The notes below the pieces were generated by a model. It had not been told where the DNA came from. It saw nothing but the letters and a program-made list of their open reading frames with translations, and did no database searches. The position numbers were made by a program, and so were the translations under genes. DNA of 64,000 bases from Parus major (taxonomy: Eukaryota > Chordata > Aves > Passeriformes > Paridae), in contig NC_031768.1 of assembly GCF_001522545.3 (NCBI RefSeq), positions 90,196,230-90,260,229 on the forward strand, given 5' to 3'. Shown piece by piece: positions 22,213 through 34,739 of this stretch. Within the stretch, counting starts at the first letter, position 1, and the number at the start of each line of letters is the position of its first letter.

Positions 22213-25200
22213 AACAGGGAAGAGAAAGGCTCTGATCCCACAGCTGGGATCTTGACCTCCCAGGAGCACAGACAATAGTAGGAGACTGCAGTTACACCCA
22301 AGGTGGAAGAGTGTTCTTCTGCTGGGAGTTTTAATCGTCCCTGTGCCGCAGACCTGAAGGGCTGCAGGCAAGTGAAACTTGCAATCTGAATGAGGTGAGA
22401 GCTCCCCTACTGCTCATGGGGAGAGAGGGCAAAGGAAAATTAAACGAGTCCCCTGGAGAGACAAAACCCAAGGAACTACAAATAATAAAACAATACAGGG
22501 AAGGATGGCCAGGTCCTTCCCCACAGCAGGAAGAGCAGAACTACCAGCAGCTGTGTAGTTTCAAGGCTCAGCCCCATCAATACTCTGTCCCTTGGTGCGC
22601 AGGCTCCTGTGGGGACAACTTCCCCAGGAAGTGAGTCACTCCCAATGAAACAGCTGCCCTTCCCAAGCCCCTGTGCCTTTTCCTCAGATGCAAAGAAAGG
22701 CTTTATCTTCTCCTGCCAGCTCTGATGCCTTCACCATATGGGAGCACAGTTACTTCAGCCCACAAACCACGCTTGTCCCCTGGGAATACACCATGTACAG
22801 TCCCCATCCCTCCACTGCCCACATGAAGCCACGTTGAGCATTCCTTAAAGCTTGGTCCATAAACTGCTTGACACAGGACCTTTCCAAAGAGCATCCTTGT
22901 CCTAGACATGTGGCTTGTGTGTGTGAGAAAAGACTGGAGAAGGGTGATGCTTTATACAGGGATTTCTTCCAAGTAAAAAAAAACAAACAAAAAACCAACA
23001 GAAAACAAAAAAGACACTTTGACGGGGCTAATTAAATCCGCTGGCTAGGTCCCACGGGATCCAGTACTTTAGAGACAGCACGTGGCTCAGCCTGCTATCC
23101 CCAGGTAGATCAAGGGTATCCAGGCACTATCTGGGCTATCAGCAGGAATGGAGATAACCCAGTTTGAATACAGACTAGACCTTGAACTTGGCTGCAAAGC
23201 CCGTCCTTGCAGGGAGCCTTCCGGAGCCTGAAAAAGGAGGTCTAAGCCAGGCTATTTTTAATCAGCCCAGACCCAAATGTCCTTCACGATTGATCCATAC
23301 AACTTGTCACCGCATTCCTGCCCCCTGAGCAAGGGTGGGCCATGACTCAGAGGGACACAGCCCTCTGTCCCATCACAGTTTCCCTGTACTGCAGAGCCAT
23401 AATCCAGGGGTGCCAGAAATACCCAGAGAAAGATTAGCAGCTCAGGCCTGAAGAGAAGCAGGGGGTACCAGATGTCTCCTGAGAAAGCTAGCTCTCTCCT
23501 GAAAGACCTCTAAGCTTGGAGTTATCCTCTCTTGAAAGGAAACTCAGGGGCTTATTCAGATGTCAGCTTGTCTTCCCTGCTGCAGAGCTCTGGCAGAAAT
23601 GAGGTCCTTTTTAGATGCTGATGACTATTACAGAATAATAATTCCAAACGTATCAGCATGAATCAGCCCAATATCTGCATTAGCCAACAACAACAAAAAA
23701 AACCAGCATTTTTTTTTCCTAAGGAGGCAAAATTTTGCTTCTAAGGAAGCAAAAACAATAGTGGATTGTTCCAAAGTTTCTCTATATCTCATTCAGAGCT
23801 TTCCCTACTGAGTTAACAGCTGATGCCTGTTCAGCAGGAGTGGGAGCTGTCATTTTACAGCTTTTTTACAAGGAGACAGGAAAAACCCATAGTATTTCCT
23901 TTCAGAACATTTTCAAAGATGGAGAGGAATTACTTCTTCAGAGAAAAAGGCACTAAGCATTATTTGATGGATAATTACATTTCACAGGTGCTTGTTATGG
24001 GGGGAAGAAAAAAAATCACATTTATCACGAGCTCCTTGTACAGATATGGGGCCCAAAGGCCAATGCTGTTCCTCTGGTAGCAGCCAGGATACAGAGACAG
24101 GCTTTGATCTCAGCTATGTGTCAATATGACATCAAATGCAGACCTCCAGAGGAACATGCTATCACTAATGCACACTCTTGATTGATTTAGACAGCTTGTT
24201 TTCCTCCTGCTTTCAAAGGAGATGTTGAAATGCTCTTCCCTGCTGGACTTCCCCATTACTCCTAGGGAAGGCAAAAGAAAGCAAAGGAGAAACTGCTGTG
24301 GCTGAAATCACAGTGCAAATGAGTGGGGAAGCAGTTATGCCATTTAAAACACCAGTGTAGCTAAATATGTCTACTGTCTTCCCAAAATCTGTGGAAATAC
24401 TGGCATTTTAATGGTTACATTTGTGTGCTTGTCCCCTGAAGAATCAGAGCCCTGATCTGTTATTGGATGGAAAGAATGATGGGTAGGGAATGAGTGCAGT
24501 GTAAACGCGAGAATTCCCCTGAGTTTTTATTTTGGAATGCTGGCTGAGTTATGTGATCAATAAAAGCATCATGCAAACAGAAACTTTGTGTGGAATGCTC
24601 TTGTGGGTGGCCATTCCATGTAGATTAAGACAGAGAGGACACAGGACAGCACTGATGCCACATCATGCAGGTGTTAGTTGTGTGAGATTAGAGAGGAGAA
24701 ACACCACTTCGGTATCTTTGATGGACATTTCTGCTGTTGCAGCTCTCTGAGCTGTGTGAAATACGCTCGCTTTATAACTGGCTGAGATGGTCCTAAATGC
24801 TAATTCTGATTTCTTCCTCCAAATAAATCATCAGCACTCATTATATTTGCCACTTGCTGTGCAGCATCCAAGTGTCACGCGGACACTTTTAGAAACAAAC
24901 GTAGAATGGATAAATTGGCACCTAGAGAATTGTCTTATTGCAACTGATATACGTTATGGTCCACTGCTTGATTTGTACCTTAAATGCCACAGCTCATCTG
25001 TATAGCTTGGGCTTGATTAAAAAAACACTAGAATGAAAATTAGAGTCAGCAGACTGTTTATTTTTTCTGCCTTCTGCATGTGAAAGAAAAAGGGAAGAAG
25101 AGAGCAAAAGAAAAAAGGGCAGGAAGCTGATGGTCAGTGTCCTGCTAGGACTGTCCTGCTAACAGGGAAGCTGTTGACTCTGGACTACAGGCAGGCCACA

Positions 25201-28109
25201 TTCAAATTACGTGCCAAGGTGTTTGATAACAAGAGACCCATATGCAATTCCCACCTTCCGGGAATGCCAGGGGAGCAAAATCTAACTTGAGCACTGGCAG
25301 CAGCTGCTAGTATATATCCCTGCATCATGATCAGAGTAAGTTTTATTTTGTAGAAAAAGTAAGCAGTAGATGCATTTGGGTGAACAGATGGAGCTGAGGA
25401 GTAGCAAAAGTCAAATGCCCCTTCTAACAACAATCCAAGCCTACCAGAAAAAAAAAATATGTGGGTTTTGGTTTCTGTTTTTCAGTGCCTTGCACAGTTA
25501 AAATGGAAGAGTCTGTTGGGAAGGCAGGGAAGGCTGTGAGGGAATTGAGGGCAAATGAGCTCACAGCATGAGAAACAAACTGCTCTCTCTTAGAGTGCAT
25601 GGGCCTTGCCACAGGGCTTGCTTGTAAAGGGATTGCTCTTTGCCATGCTCCTTAATTGCACATGAAAGCAGCCTGGTCTGAAAGTATCTTTCCATGGAGT
25701 GTTTATAAACCTTCCCCTGGGAGGGAGGTCAGCCTGTGCTCTACCGTACTCCTGGGCTTATCTGTGAAATTGTGTTCTTCAGGCTGCTCTAGGCCTGGAT
25801 GCAAAAGGGTGTTGATACTACCCCCAGGGCTGGCAAGATTGCCTGCTCGATCTGTTTCCTGAGACTGGAATATCATCTTTGCAGAAATACAACCACGATA
25901 ACCCTGGGAGATGTGCCTCCCCAGCTCTTACACCTTGCACTCAGGGTGTGCTGTCCTTCCTACCTTCCACATTCATGGGCTGCCAGTTGGCCTTGGACAA
26001 AATAACTGATGAATAGATACTTCTGGCTGGAGAGGAAAGATGAACTAGACTTTTTTTGAACTCTTCTCTGCAGTCTGAAAGACCTTGGAGCTTCAAAGGC
26101 AGACCAAGGTGGCCTGGAAGATCAGGGCAGACAAAGAGCGGTTTATTGTTAAAACCAGAAATGGCCTGCTGCTGTAAATCTGAGAGATGGATATGAATCT
26201 CTACTGATTGTGTGGATGAATCTGGCTCCCTCCTTGTGCTTGGGGAAGAAAAGTTCTCTCTGGTTATGAGGACATTTGTGGAGGTCAACAAGCAAGGTTA
26301 GGTATTTCTAGCTTCACACATTCATACCTCCATACATTACCAGCTCTGCAAAAAATACCCTTGAAGGGTCAGCAACAGTTTCTAAATATCCAAAAACTGC
26401 TTGTGAAGGAAGAAGGAAGAAACTGGATTTTTGCTTCTGCTGCTAAAACTAATTTCTAGGCCATTTGTGTTTGTTCTGGTGTTCAGTTTAGGACCCATGT
26501 TTGGGTTAGGAAAGAAATACTTGGTATCAGATTTTATCAGACTGGTAAGTACAATGCAGAACGGAGTATACAAGAGGAGAAATCTTGCTTAGTGAGTATT
26601 TTGCACCAGTGTTTAACAGTTCCAGGACTTGGTTTGACTTCAAGAGAACTACAGTCCAAGTGTGGCTTGGCTTGGCATGGCTTGATGGACTATGAATAAA
26701 ACTTGCTGAGATGGCAGCTTATCTACCACTGAACAGGAGCTGGTGTTGACAAAAGAACCCCAAGCATCCTCTGCAGCACCTCCAGAAGAGCCTGCTAGGT
26801 GGGAAGAAGTGTACAGAGTTTGTCTAGCAGGCTGACATGACTAGGAGCACAAGTGGGGAGACTGGTCATGATACAGGAACAGTCTTGGATTTATTCTCAA
26901 GAGGGTGACAAGAGAGGCTCTTTGAGGTGGTAAGAACAATTTTAAATTATCCTTTCCCAAAGAATCCTTTGGGGTAAACTATATTCACCCCTAAAAGTCA
27001 GCACAGAGGTCAGCAGTGATGATTTTAGCAAAATGCTTATCAGTGTCCTGTGACTTCCTTTGTAATGGAACTGCTAATGCATATCGAGTAATAAGAGATT
27101 TATTCTGTTTTCTTTAATGGTCCAAGAGCCCTGTTCTAACATAGAAGTTAGAAACCTCACTTTGGCTGTAAAAAAACCCCTCCTGTTATAATTGGATGAC
27201 ATGCTGCTGAGCACTGTAGGTTTGAGGAAAATAGGAAACAGTATGAGAGTTGCTAACCAGAATGGGAAACACACCAGGATTACTGGAGGAGTTATGGAGA
27301 AGCCTGTGGGCTGCTACAGTTCAAGGGGTGCTAGTATCCCATGCTGGAGTGCAGACATGTGAGTTAAGGCAGAGCAGGGGACTGGACTGGAGAGAACAGC
27401 TGAAATAACTAATTGTTCACAAAACAGAAAATGTAAGAGGTTGGTGGGAGTAGGATGGAGGAGGTAGTTCCAAGGGCAAAAAGAAAACAAAAACAGGCTG
27501 GGGGAACAATGTTGACCAGGCTGAGATCTGCCACTTAATAACACTTGACAAAATGCAAATAATTTCTCCTTCCTAAAGATCTGCCAGGGGATGCCTCAGC
27601 TATCTGGGGTCAGTGGTTAACACTCCTACCTCCTTTCCTATTGCTCCATGGAGACGAGGAGCTGGCACGCATGTCTGAGGGAGGAAAAAAACTTGCCGCG
27701 GACCGTGGAGCAGCAGGATTTGCCAGCCTGCCTCTGACTGCCCAGCCCAGCCCTGAGATACAGCTCAGCTGGGCTTGTGTTTGACTTCAGCAGACACTGC
27801 TTGTGGGCTTTGTAGAGGTGCACTGGGATAAATCAGGATTTGGTTTCTGTTTGCTTGCTAATTTCAGCGCCTGCTGTGAGATTTGGATGTTTCTGAGGAT
27901 TCTGTATTAGCTTTAATGATTAAAAAATTATTTCAATGCTTAGTGAAGAAGATGCATGATCTATCATTGAAGCCGCTTAGCAACAAGACTCATTAAGACA
28001 CGTATTAGTACAGAAAGATATCCTTGCCCCAGCGCCCTCTTGGAATGACTATCCACTCATCTAAACAAGATAAAGGTCTTTGCTGGCCTCCTCTGAGGCC
28101 AGAGGATAA

Positions 28110-28265
28110 AGCAGTCAACTGTGAAACAAGATTTCTTGGTTCTTTTTCTGGCTGCAACTATGCGTCAGTGTGTGGATCTGGGCAAATCATTTCACCTGCT
28201 TCAGTGCCTCAGTTCCCCCACAGGTAAGATAAGCACAACAATGTATAAGCACTCTGGGGAAATGA
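28110..28265 (+). mobile_element. MIR-type SINE remnant
   Basis: The MIR core order is visible: GTGTGGATCTGGGCAAATCA, TTTCACCTGC, GTGCCTCAGTTCCCCCACAG and GTAAGATAAGCAC, corresponding to TGGGCAAGTCATTTCACCT... CCTCAGTTTCCTCATCTGTAA of the mammalian MIR consensus. Confidence 0.75.
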
Positions 28266-31200
28266 CTTTCAAGTGCCTAAGCTCATTAGAGAAAAAACAA
28301 CCAGTGCAGTGAATAAAACTGTCTCAGCTCCTTGCTGGTAGTCTGTACTAACCACACGGTTCACTTTGTCCTCCTGAAGCCCCACATACAGTTAGCTAAT
28401 TGCAGGGGACTAAAAAAAAGATCTTCTCCTAGCTCTTTACCACCTGGTGGTGGTAGCCAAGCACAGATGTTAAAACTTGTCATTTGGCTCAAAAGAATTA
28501 ATTTTAGGCAAAGCATTTCTGGTTATCCTTCAAGGAGGAAAGAGTCTGCCAGTTCTGGGACAGGATCTAATTTTGCTCAAAGGAACACTGTTAAATACCA
28601 TGTCTGAGAGGAGAACAGTAAGACTTTGTGTTTTATTCCCAGTCATTCACTGCATTTCTCAGGCAGTAACATTCTTAGGAGGAAAAACAGAAATGGGGTT
28701 GAAGAAGCAGGTGTAAGAGCAGACATTTCAGTCCACAGTGAAAAAGCTGAGACACTCCTGATTCTTTGGCTTGATTCCTTCTACATGCAGGACATTGAAC
28801 TTCATACCTGGATGAACAAACCTTGGTCACACTTTAGTGTGACACAAGGGTAAGAGAAACAGAAATGAAAGGAAGATAAGGGAAGAAAAATAGGTGTAGG
28901 TGAGAAACTAAGGTGTGACTGCAAGTGATTCCTGAGGAAAGGGAACAGAAGAAATGAGGTTAATGGGAATGTGAAAGTCGGAGGAGCGAGGAGGAGGAAT
29001 GAACAAGGGTGAGGGAGCAGGAGACCAAGTGGGACAGCAAACAGGAGGCACAGTCAAATCATCTGAGTGCTCTCTGAAGGGATTGCCTATTTTGTTTCTG
29101 CCCTTTTTTTGTGTGTGATCTTGCCTTAAAATTGCAGGAATGTGGCGGCACAGCACTGGCGCTCTGATTTATTAATTCCATCCCGTCCCACAAGCCCATA
29201 AAACAAAAGCATCTGTGTTTGCTCAAGAGAAAACCATGAAGGGCCTCATTCACGTCAGAGGTGGAGAGAGAAGCTGGCAGATATAGGAAAGTCATCGTCT
29301 CCTCCTTCCTTTTCACCTTTGTGTGGATCTGGGCTGGGGGAAGGGCCTTGGGAGAGAAGGATCCAGGGGATGAGGTATCAGCAGGGAGAAAGTTAAGATC
29401 ACCCTGGCACTTGTGCTGGAGAAAGTGGAGGAGAGATACAATGAACCCAATGGCTGGACCAGTAAGGAAGGGAATGCTTCCCAGCATAACAGAGAGGACA
29501 AGATCCCTCGCTGCCACCCAGGCTCATGCAGCACTGGTGTCTGAAGTGGTATGTTGTGCAGTATTACCCCAATGAATGTCAGTCCCATTGCTGTGGTCCC
29601 TGTCAGGGCTTTCATGAGACCTAGCACTGTTGCCTAATCCATAGCTATGGACATAACCATAAAAATAAATAAATCTGCCAGTCATAGCAGAAATACCCCT
29701 TTACAGCTGTTTTTAACTTTTAGAATGAGGGAGGGTCAGGGCAAGATGAATGTTAACCTGCTTTAACAACTGGGGCACGAAGGGGGAGAGGAGCCAGCAA
29801 CCTCTACTCCTGCCAGGCAAGGATCAACTGTGCTGATTCTATCAAGAGGCACTGGGAGATTTTTCTTGGGAGCAGAGGACCTTGCTAAAACCCTGCCCTT
29901 AAGGACAGTGCCTTTAGAAGCCAGGCTGCCCTGCAATGCCCCAGGGGAGAGTCACCTCAGGGGACACAGGGTCTGCAAGTTACTCCTGCCTGCCTGGCCC
30001 TTGGCTTTTCCTCCAAGTTCTCCCACACAAGGATTGCCGAGGAGCAATCCTGCTTTGCTTAGCAAATCACAGTTCCCATGTGCCCTGTACTCCCACACAC
30101 AGACCCACCGTGAACTTACAGAACGAGACAACACTGCTGCTCTAAAATCTTTCATCCAGAGCTGAGATTGCCCGACTGCTAACCTTGTTCAGCTCCAAGT
30201 AATCCCAGCACTTTGCTTGGCTAGAGGTTGGCTGTACTGGGAATAAATGCCCTTGCTCTCATTGACAAGGGGTAACATCCAAAGAAAACCATTTCCTTTT
30301 GCAATGCAGCATTATTCATAGACCAGCACCACACAGAGTTGCCAGGTAGCTGGCAGTCTGCTAAAATCCACAACATGGGCAGGGGAAGTGGCAGTGTAAG
30401 CACCACTGGACCAGCTCAAATCTCAGCAGAAGTTAACCTGAACCCACTCCAGCTGACAAAACCCAAACCTACAAGAGCTAAGTGTCAGCACACAGGCTGG
30501 AAAACACTTTCTTTTTGCTTCTGCCTGAAAATTAAAATATGCCCCAGTGATCTTCACTTGACTGTTTGTGTCCTTTTGTCCTTTGTCTTACATTGATCAG
30601 CACTGTGGGTTTTGGAAGGTATAAAAAAATCCTGTGCTAGAGGATGTGAGAGGTTCAGCCCTGAAGATTTAGACCTATTTTGAGTGGACTGCCCTGTCCA
30701 GTGATGAACAACCTACTATCCATCACAATTTCTCCTCTTCCTGAATCCAATACTCAGCACCAGCAGCATCTTGTAGCACAGAGTTCCTTATGTCACAATG
30801 CACAGCATGAGAAAATACTTACTTTTATCATCAAATTGCTACCTTTCATGTTTTCCAGAATGCAGTCCAGTTCCTCTACTGAGAAAAGACCTGTAGAGGA
30901 GTATTCATTCTCCCTCTTCTGTGTTGTTGATTGCTTCGTTTTTCACCCCAGTGTCCCTCCTCATGTGTCTTCCTGAGCTGACTAACCCCAGTTTAAGGAA
31001 TGTCATTTACGTGCACCAGGCATTAGTGGGATTACCTGATCAGAGTAGGGATGAACAGCAAACAAAATCTCAAGGTGCCTGTGCTGGAGCTGTGGATCCC
31101 AGTTCTGTGTCTCAGGGCTAGGAAGCTGCGTCTCATGAGGAAACTTAGATCATGTTTTATAAATCTCAGGACTTTGCAGAGAGCAATGTTTTCATCTCAG

Positions 31201-31271
31201 GCAGAAAGATGTCAGAGAGCCCCCCACACTGTGTGGTGGAGGAAGCCAGCAAGGCAGTTGATTGAACACCT

Positions 31272-31421
31272 GAACTGGTAGAGTCACCATCTCTGGATGT
31301 GTTTAAAAAAAAGAGATTGGATTTGGCACTTGATGCCATAGTCTAGTTGAGGTGTTAGGGCTGGGTTGGACTCGATGTTCTTGAAGGTCTCTTCCAACCC
31401 ATTGATTCTGTGATTCTGTGA
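31272..31421 (+). mobile_element. CR1 LINE 3' end fragment
   Basis: Runs from GAGTCACCATCTCTGGATGT through a TTTAAAAAA segment, GGATTTGGCACTTGATGCCA, GGGTTGGACTCGATGTTCTT and CTCTTCCAACCC to the typical ATTCTGTGATTCTGTG tail at 31420. It is fairly well preserved and therefore relatively young. Confidence 0.9.
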
Positions 31422-33235
31422 ACATTGGCAAAGTAGATAAATTTGAGCTTTAAGGAAAGGCCTTCAGGAGCACTAATGTCACATGACAGCAAGCTAAAGA
31501 GACTTCAAGCTTTTAATTATGAGCCTAAAACATCATGAAAAATTAAAGGACCAAGTTTTTATGAGTGTGTTGACCACGGGTTGAGGTGCAGTTTGGAGAC
31601 ATACCCCGGCCTGGAGAAGTCAGTGGGGTCTGACCAGAGTCCCTTTCGAAGAACTGGCCTTAGGCAGTTGTGTGTGCACTCGAGACAAGGGTGCTGACAG
31701 CCACAGTCTCATCCATGCCCTGTATCTATTATCCTTTTGTGGTACTGGTAGGTTTTAAATCGCAGTCCTGTTAGGCTGAGCTGCTTCCCAGCAAGTGCTT
31801 CCCAGAGACGCAGGGGCCTCTCGCCTGTGAGACAGATGATCTGGGGCTGTCTCAGCTCTGACGCGATGAGCTGCCGTGTCTCCCTTGTAAAGAGGGGGTA
31901 GTCATCCTGACAAACAGCTCTGTATGTGGGCAGGGAGTGCTCTTAATCACACATGCGGGGTACTTGGAGATCTCGGGATGGGAAGCGGTGCAGTAAAGCG
32001 TAATGCTTAATATTATTAGGCAGAAAGGCCAGGAGCAAAAAAGGGCAGAGTGATTTTAGACTCCTCCAGGGCCCTGGAGGTGTGTGGGACCCAGATTCCA
32101 GTCTGGCTTATTACGTCCTTTTTAGGCTTCTTCTTTTATTAGGAACAATTAGATACAAGGAGGAAGGGGACAGATATCATCTTTCCTGTGTACATCCTGC
32201 AGAATAATTGCAGAGCTTTCTCAGAGCAATTCTGCATGCTCAGTAAAGGGCATCTTTGAAGCCTATCAAATATCTCATCCCTTGTAGGCATACATATGAA
32301 AGCTTGCAGCACACGTCCTTATTGCTCTCAAGCATTGTGAACAGGAAAGGCTATCTAAAGTGCTAAGGAGAGGAAGAAGAGGCCTTGGAAGTAGTTCCAG
32401 GAGGTGGATGGAGTTGTGGGGTGGCTTCTTATGATCAGAACAGGAACATTGTCTCCTGAGGCATTGGAGAAAAGCAGGAGGTGACTGCCTGCAGCACCAG
32501 CTTTCTGGGAGAGAGAGGCAGCTGAGGCTGGAGTTATGAAGGCACTGAGAAACACAGAGATGTGTAGAGCACTGTCACTGGCAGGTGATTACCGTGGTGA
32601 AGAGGTGAGGAAAGACATCCAGGGGTACAGCTGGAGTCAATCCAATCCAGGCTGCTGCCAGCAAGCTGCCTGCTAGGTACGACTTTGATCTCGGACACTA
32701 AGGACATCTCCTGGCCTGCTGCTGAAGCAGAGGAAAGTTCCCTGCCAAAAAGCACCTTTACCAGTGCTTCATAGGCAAGAAGAAAGAATGCTGGGTACAC
32801 AGGAGACACAGCCTTGAACTGTCCAGTACAACCTCAGATACAGTGCAGGGAAGATGTCATTAGAGAACATAGGCACTAGGCACCAAAATATTCCCAAACC
32901 ACAGAAAGAATATGAATTTAAGGGCTGTACATAGTGGAAGTGTTTTCTCTTTTGAGTACATTTAGCTGCTGTATAGCTCTCTACAGCTCCCTAGGCAACA
33001 GTCTTCCCAGATGACACTGTAACAAAGCCCAAAGGTGCTGGAGCTTCCTTTGTTAAAACCCTTTTCGTGGGAGCAAGTGTCCTCAGCCCAACTGCTTTTC
33101 TTTCTATCCCGTGGTTGTAATAGTGTCTTGCAAGCCAGGCTGAGGCCCTTTGTTGTAAAGGTGACTGCATCTCAGCTGTGCTCTGTGTCAGCTGGTTGAA
33201 TTGCTTTGGGATTGCAAGGTTGCCTTGATGATTTG

Positions 33236-33306
33236 GCTATTATTATTATTACAATTATTATTACTATTACTATTATCATTATTATTACTTCTATTATTGT
33301 TACTAC
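33236..33306. repeat. Imperfect (ATT)n microsatellite
   Basis: A run of TTA/TAT triplets with scattered ACA, ACT and ATC interruptions over about 70 bp. Confidence 0.9.
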
Positions 33307-34739
33307 ACTGAAAATGCCAAAGCAGAGCTTTAACTTGGTCTCACCAGATTCCTGAAACACCCGATAGGACGTGTTAGCTGCACATCTACCTCTGTACATT
33401 AACTGCTCTGCAGAGCTTTAATTCAATGCAGATTCAAGTGCCCTGGAAGCAACACCAAAGTCACTCCTGGGAGGGACAGGGGGAGGGAGGGCAGGAATCA
33501 CAGACATGGAGTCTCACACCGGGCAGGCACAGCGTGCACTCAGCTACCATGGCTCACGCTCGGTCTGTATCCCTGGTGTGCCTGCCAACAGATAGATTCC
33601 AGGAAACAGTGGAGCAGGCACCAACCAAAGGTGATGGAGCCCCCACATCCTGCTCCAGGGCACGGAGAAAAGAGGATTGGCAGCGTGCACAGCTGCAAAC
33701 ATATGTGACACAGGCTGTCACACACAGCTCTGCCAGTGGCTTCCTCCTGCCCTGTAACCCTCTCTATTGCCTGAGACTGAGGTCCCGATAATCTGCTATT
33801 GAGGAATCACATTTTGCAATAATGATGGCCTCCCTTCTGTGAGGTTCCTATCCTGCTGTCTCTGTGCACCTGTCTCCTAGCTTGTGGAAGAGCTATATGG
33901 CCCCTGTTCCTAGTCCTGCCTGAGGCTAGTAAGGTCAATGCCTTGCACTTCTGCTGGTTGTCCAAGGTACAAGGAGTGAACCTCCCCACCCGTTTTCCCT
34001 TTTTTGCACCTGATGAAATTTAAGCCCAAGCAGAAGTGGGTGATCAGACTCATGTGTGAAGCTGCTGTACCGTGCTACACTCTCTGCATATGTGCTTTGC
34101 ACAAGGAAACCTCCTCTGGGTCCAAAAATTGAGCTGAAAGCACCTGCAGGGGCTGCATCGCTCACTCTCCCCCACTCACTTGCTGAGCTCTGTGGACTTT
34201 AAGTTATCAGACAGGTATTTATAGCTTGTCATTATTGTTCTGCTATGGTGATGCTTGGTGCTGCCCTGCTGATTCCAACGCCCCTTCTCTCCAGTTGCAC
34301 AGAAATTGCCCCTTGGCAAGTTTCCCTAAGGAGTTACTGAGGAGCCGGCTGCTTCTCTCCAAATCTGCAGCACCTTGAGTGATTTCTCTGTCATGCACTA
34401 GCTGCTGAGCTTCCCCCTCTTCCTCCCTGGCCCGAGGCTGGATGGGTGAGTGGCTGGAGCGGGAGGCCAAGAAAAAGTATTTTTCAACTCACCTAGCAAG
34501 ATCCACCCCAAACTGCTCCAGAAAACCAGCAAGTGCATCCCTCGGTAGACACCCGTGTGCGAGGCAGGAGTAGAAACGGGCAGAATCCTTCCCCAGACCT
34601 CCAACTCTTGCCCTCTCCCAGTCCACCTCTCCAGAACCCCTCACTGGGACGCCCACTTGGGGTCGGTTCCCAGCTGTGAGGCTACCTGTGCCTGCACAAA
34701 CCCCCTTGTCGCCCTTCTGTAGTTTGGCTTCTCCGGTGT

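Noticed and set aside
29059..29517. Minus-strand frame of 152 codons
   Set aside because: No recognised motif, no splice context, and overlapping frames are open on the other strand.
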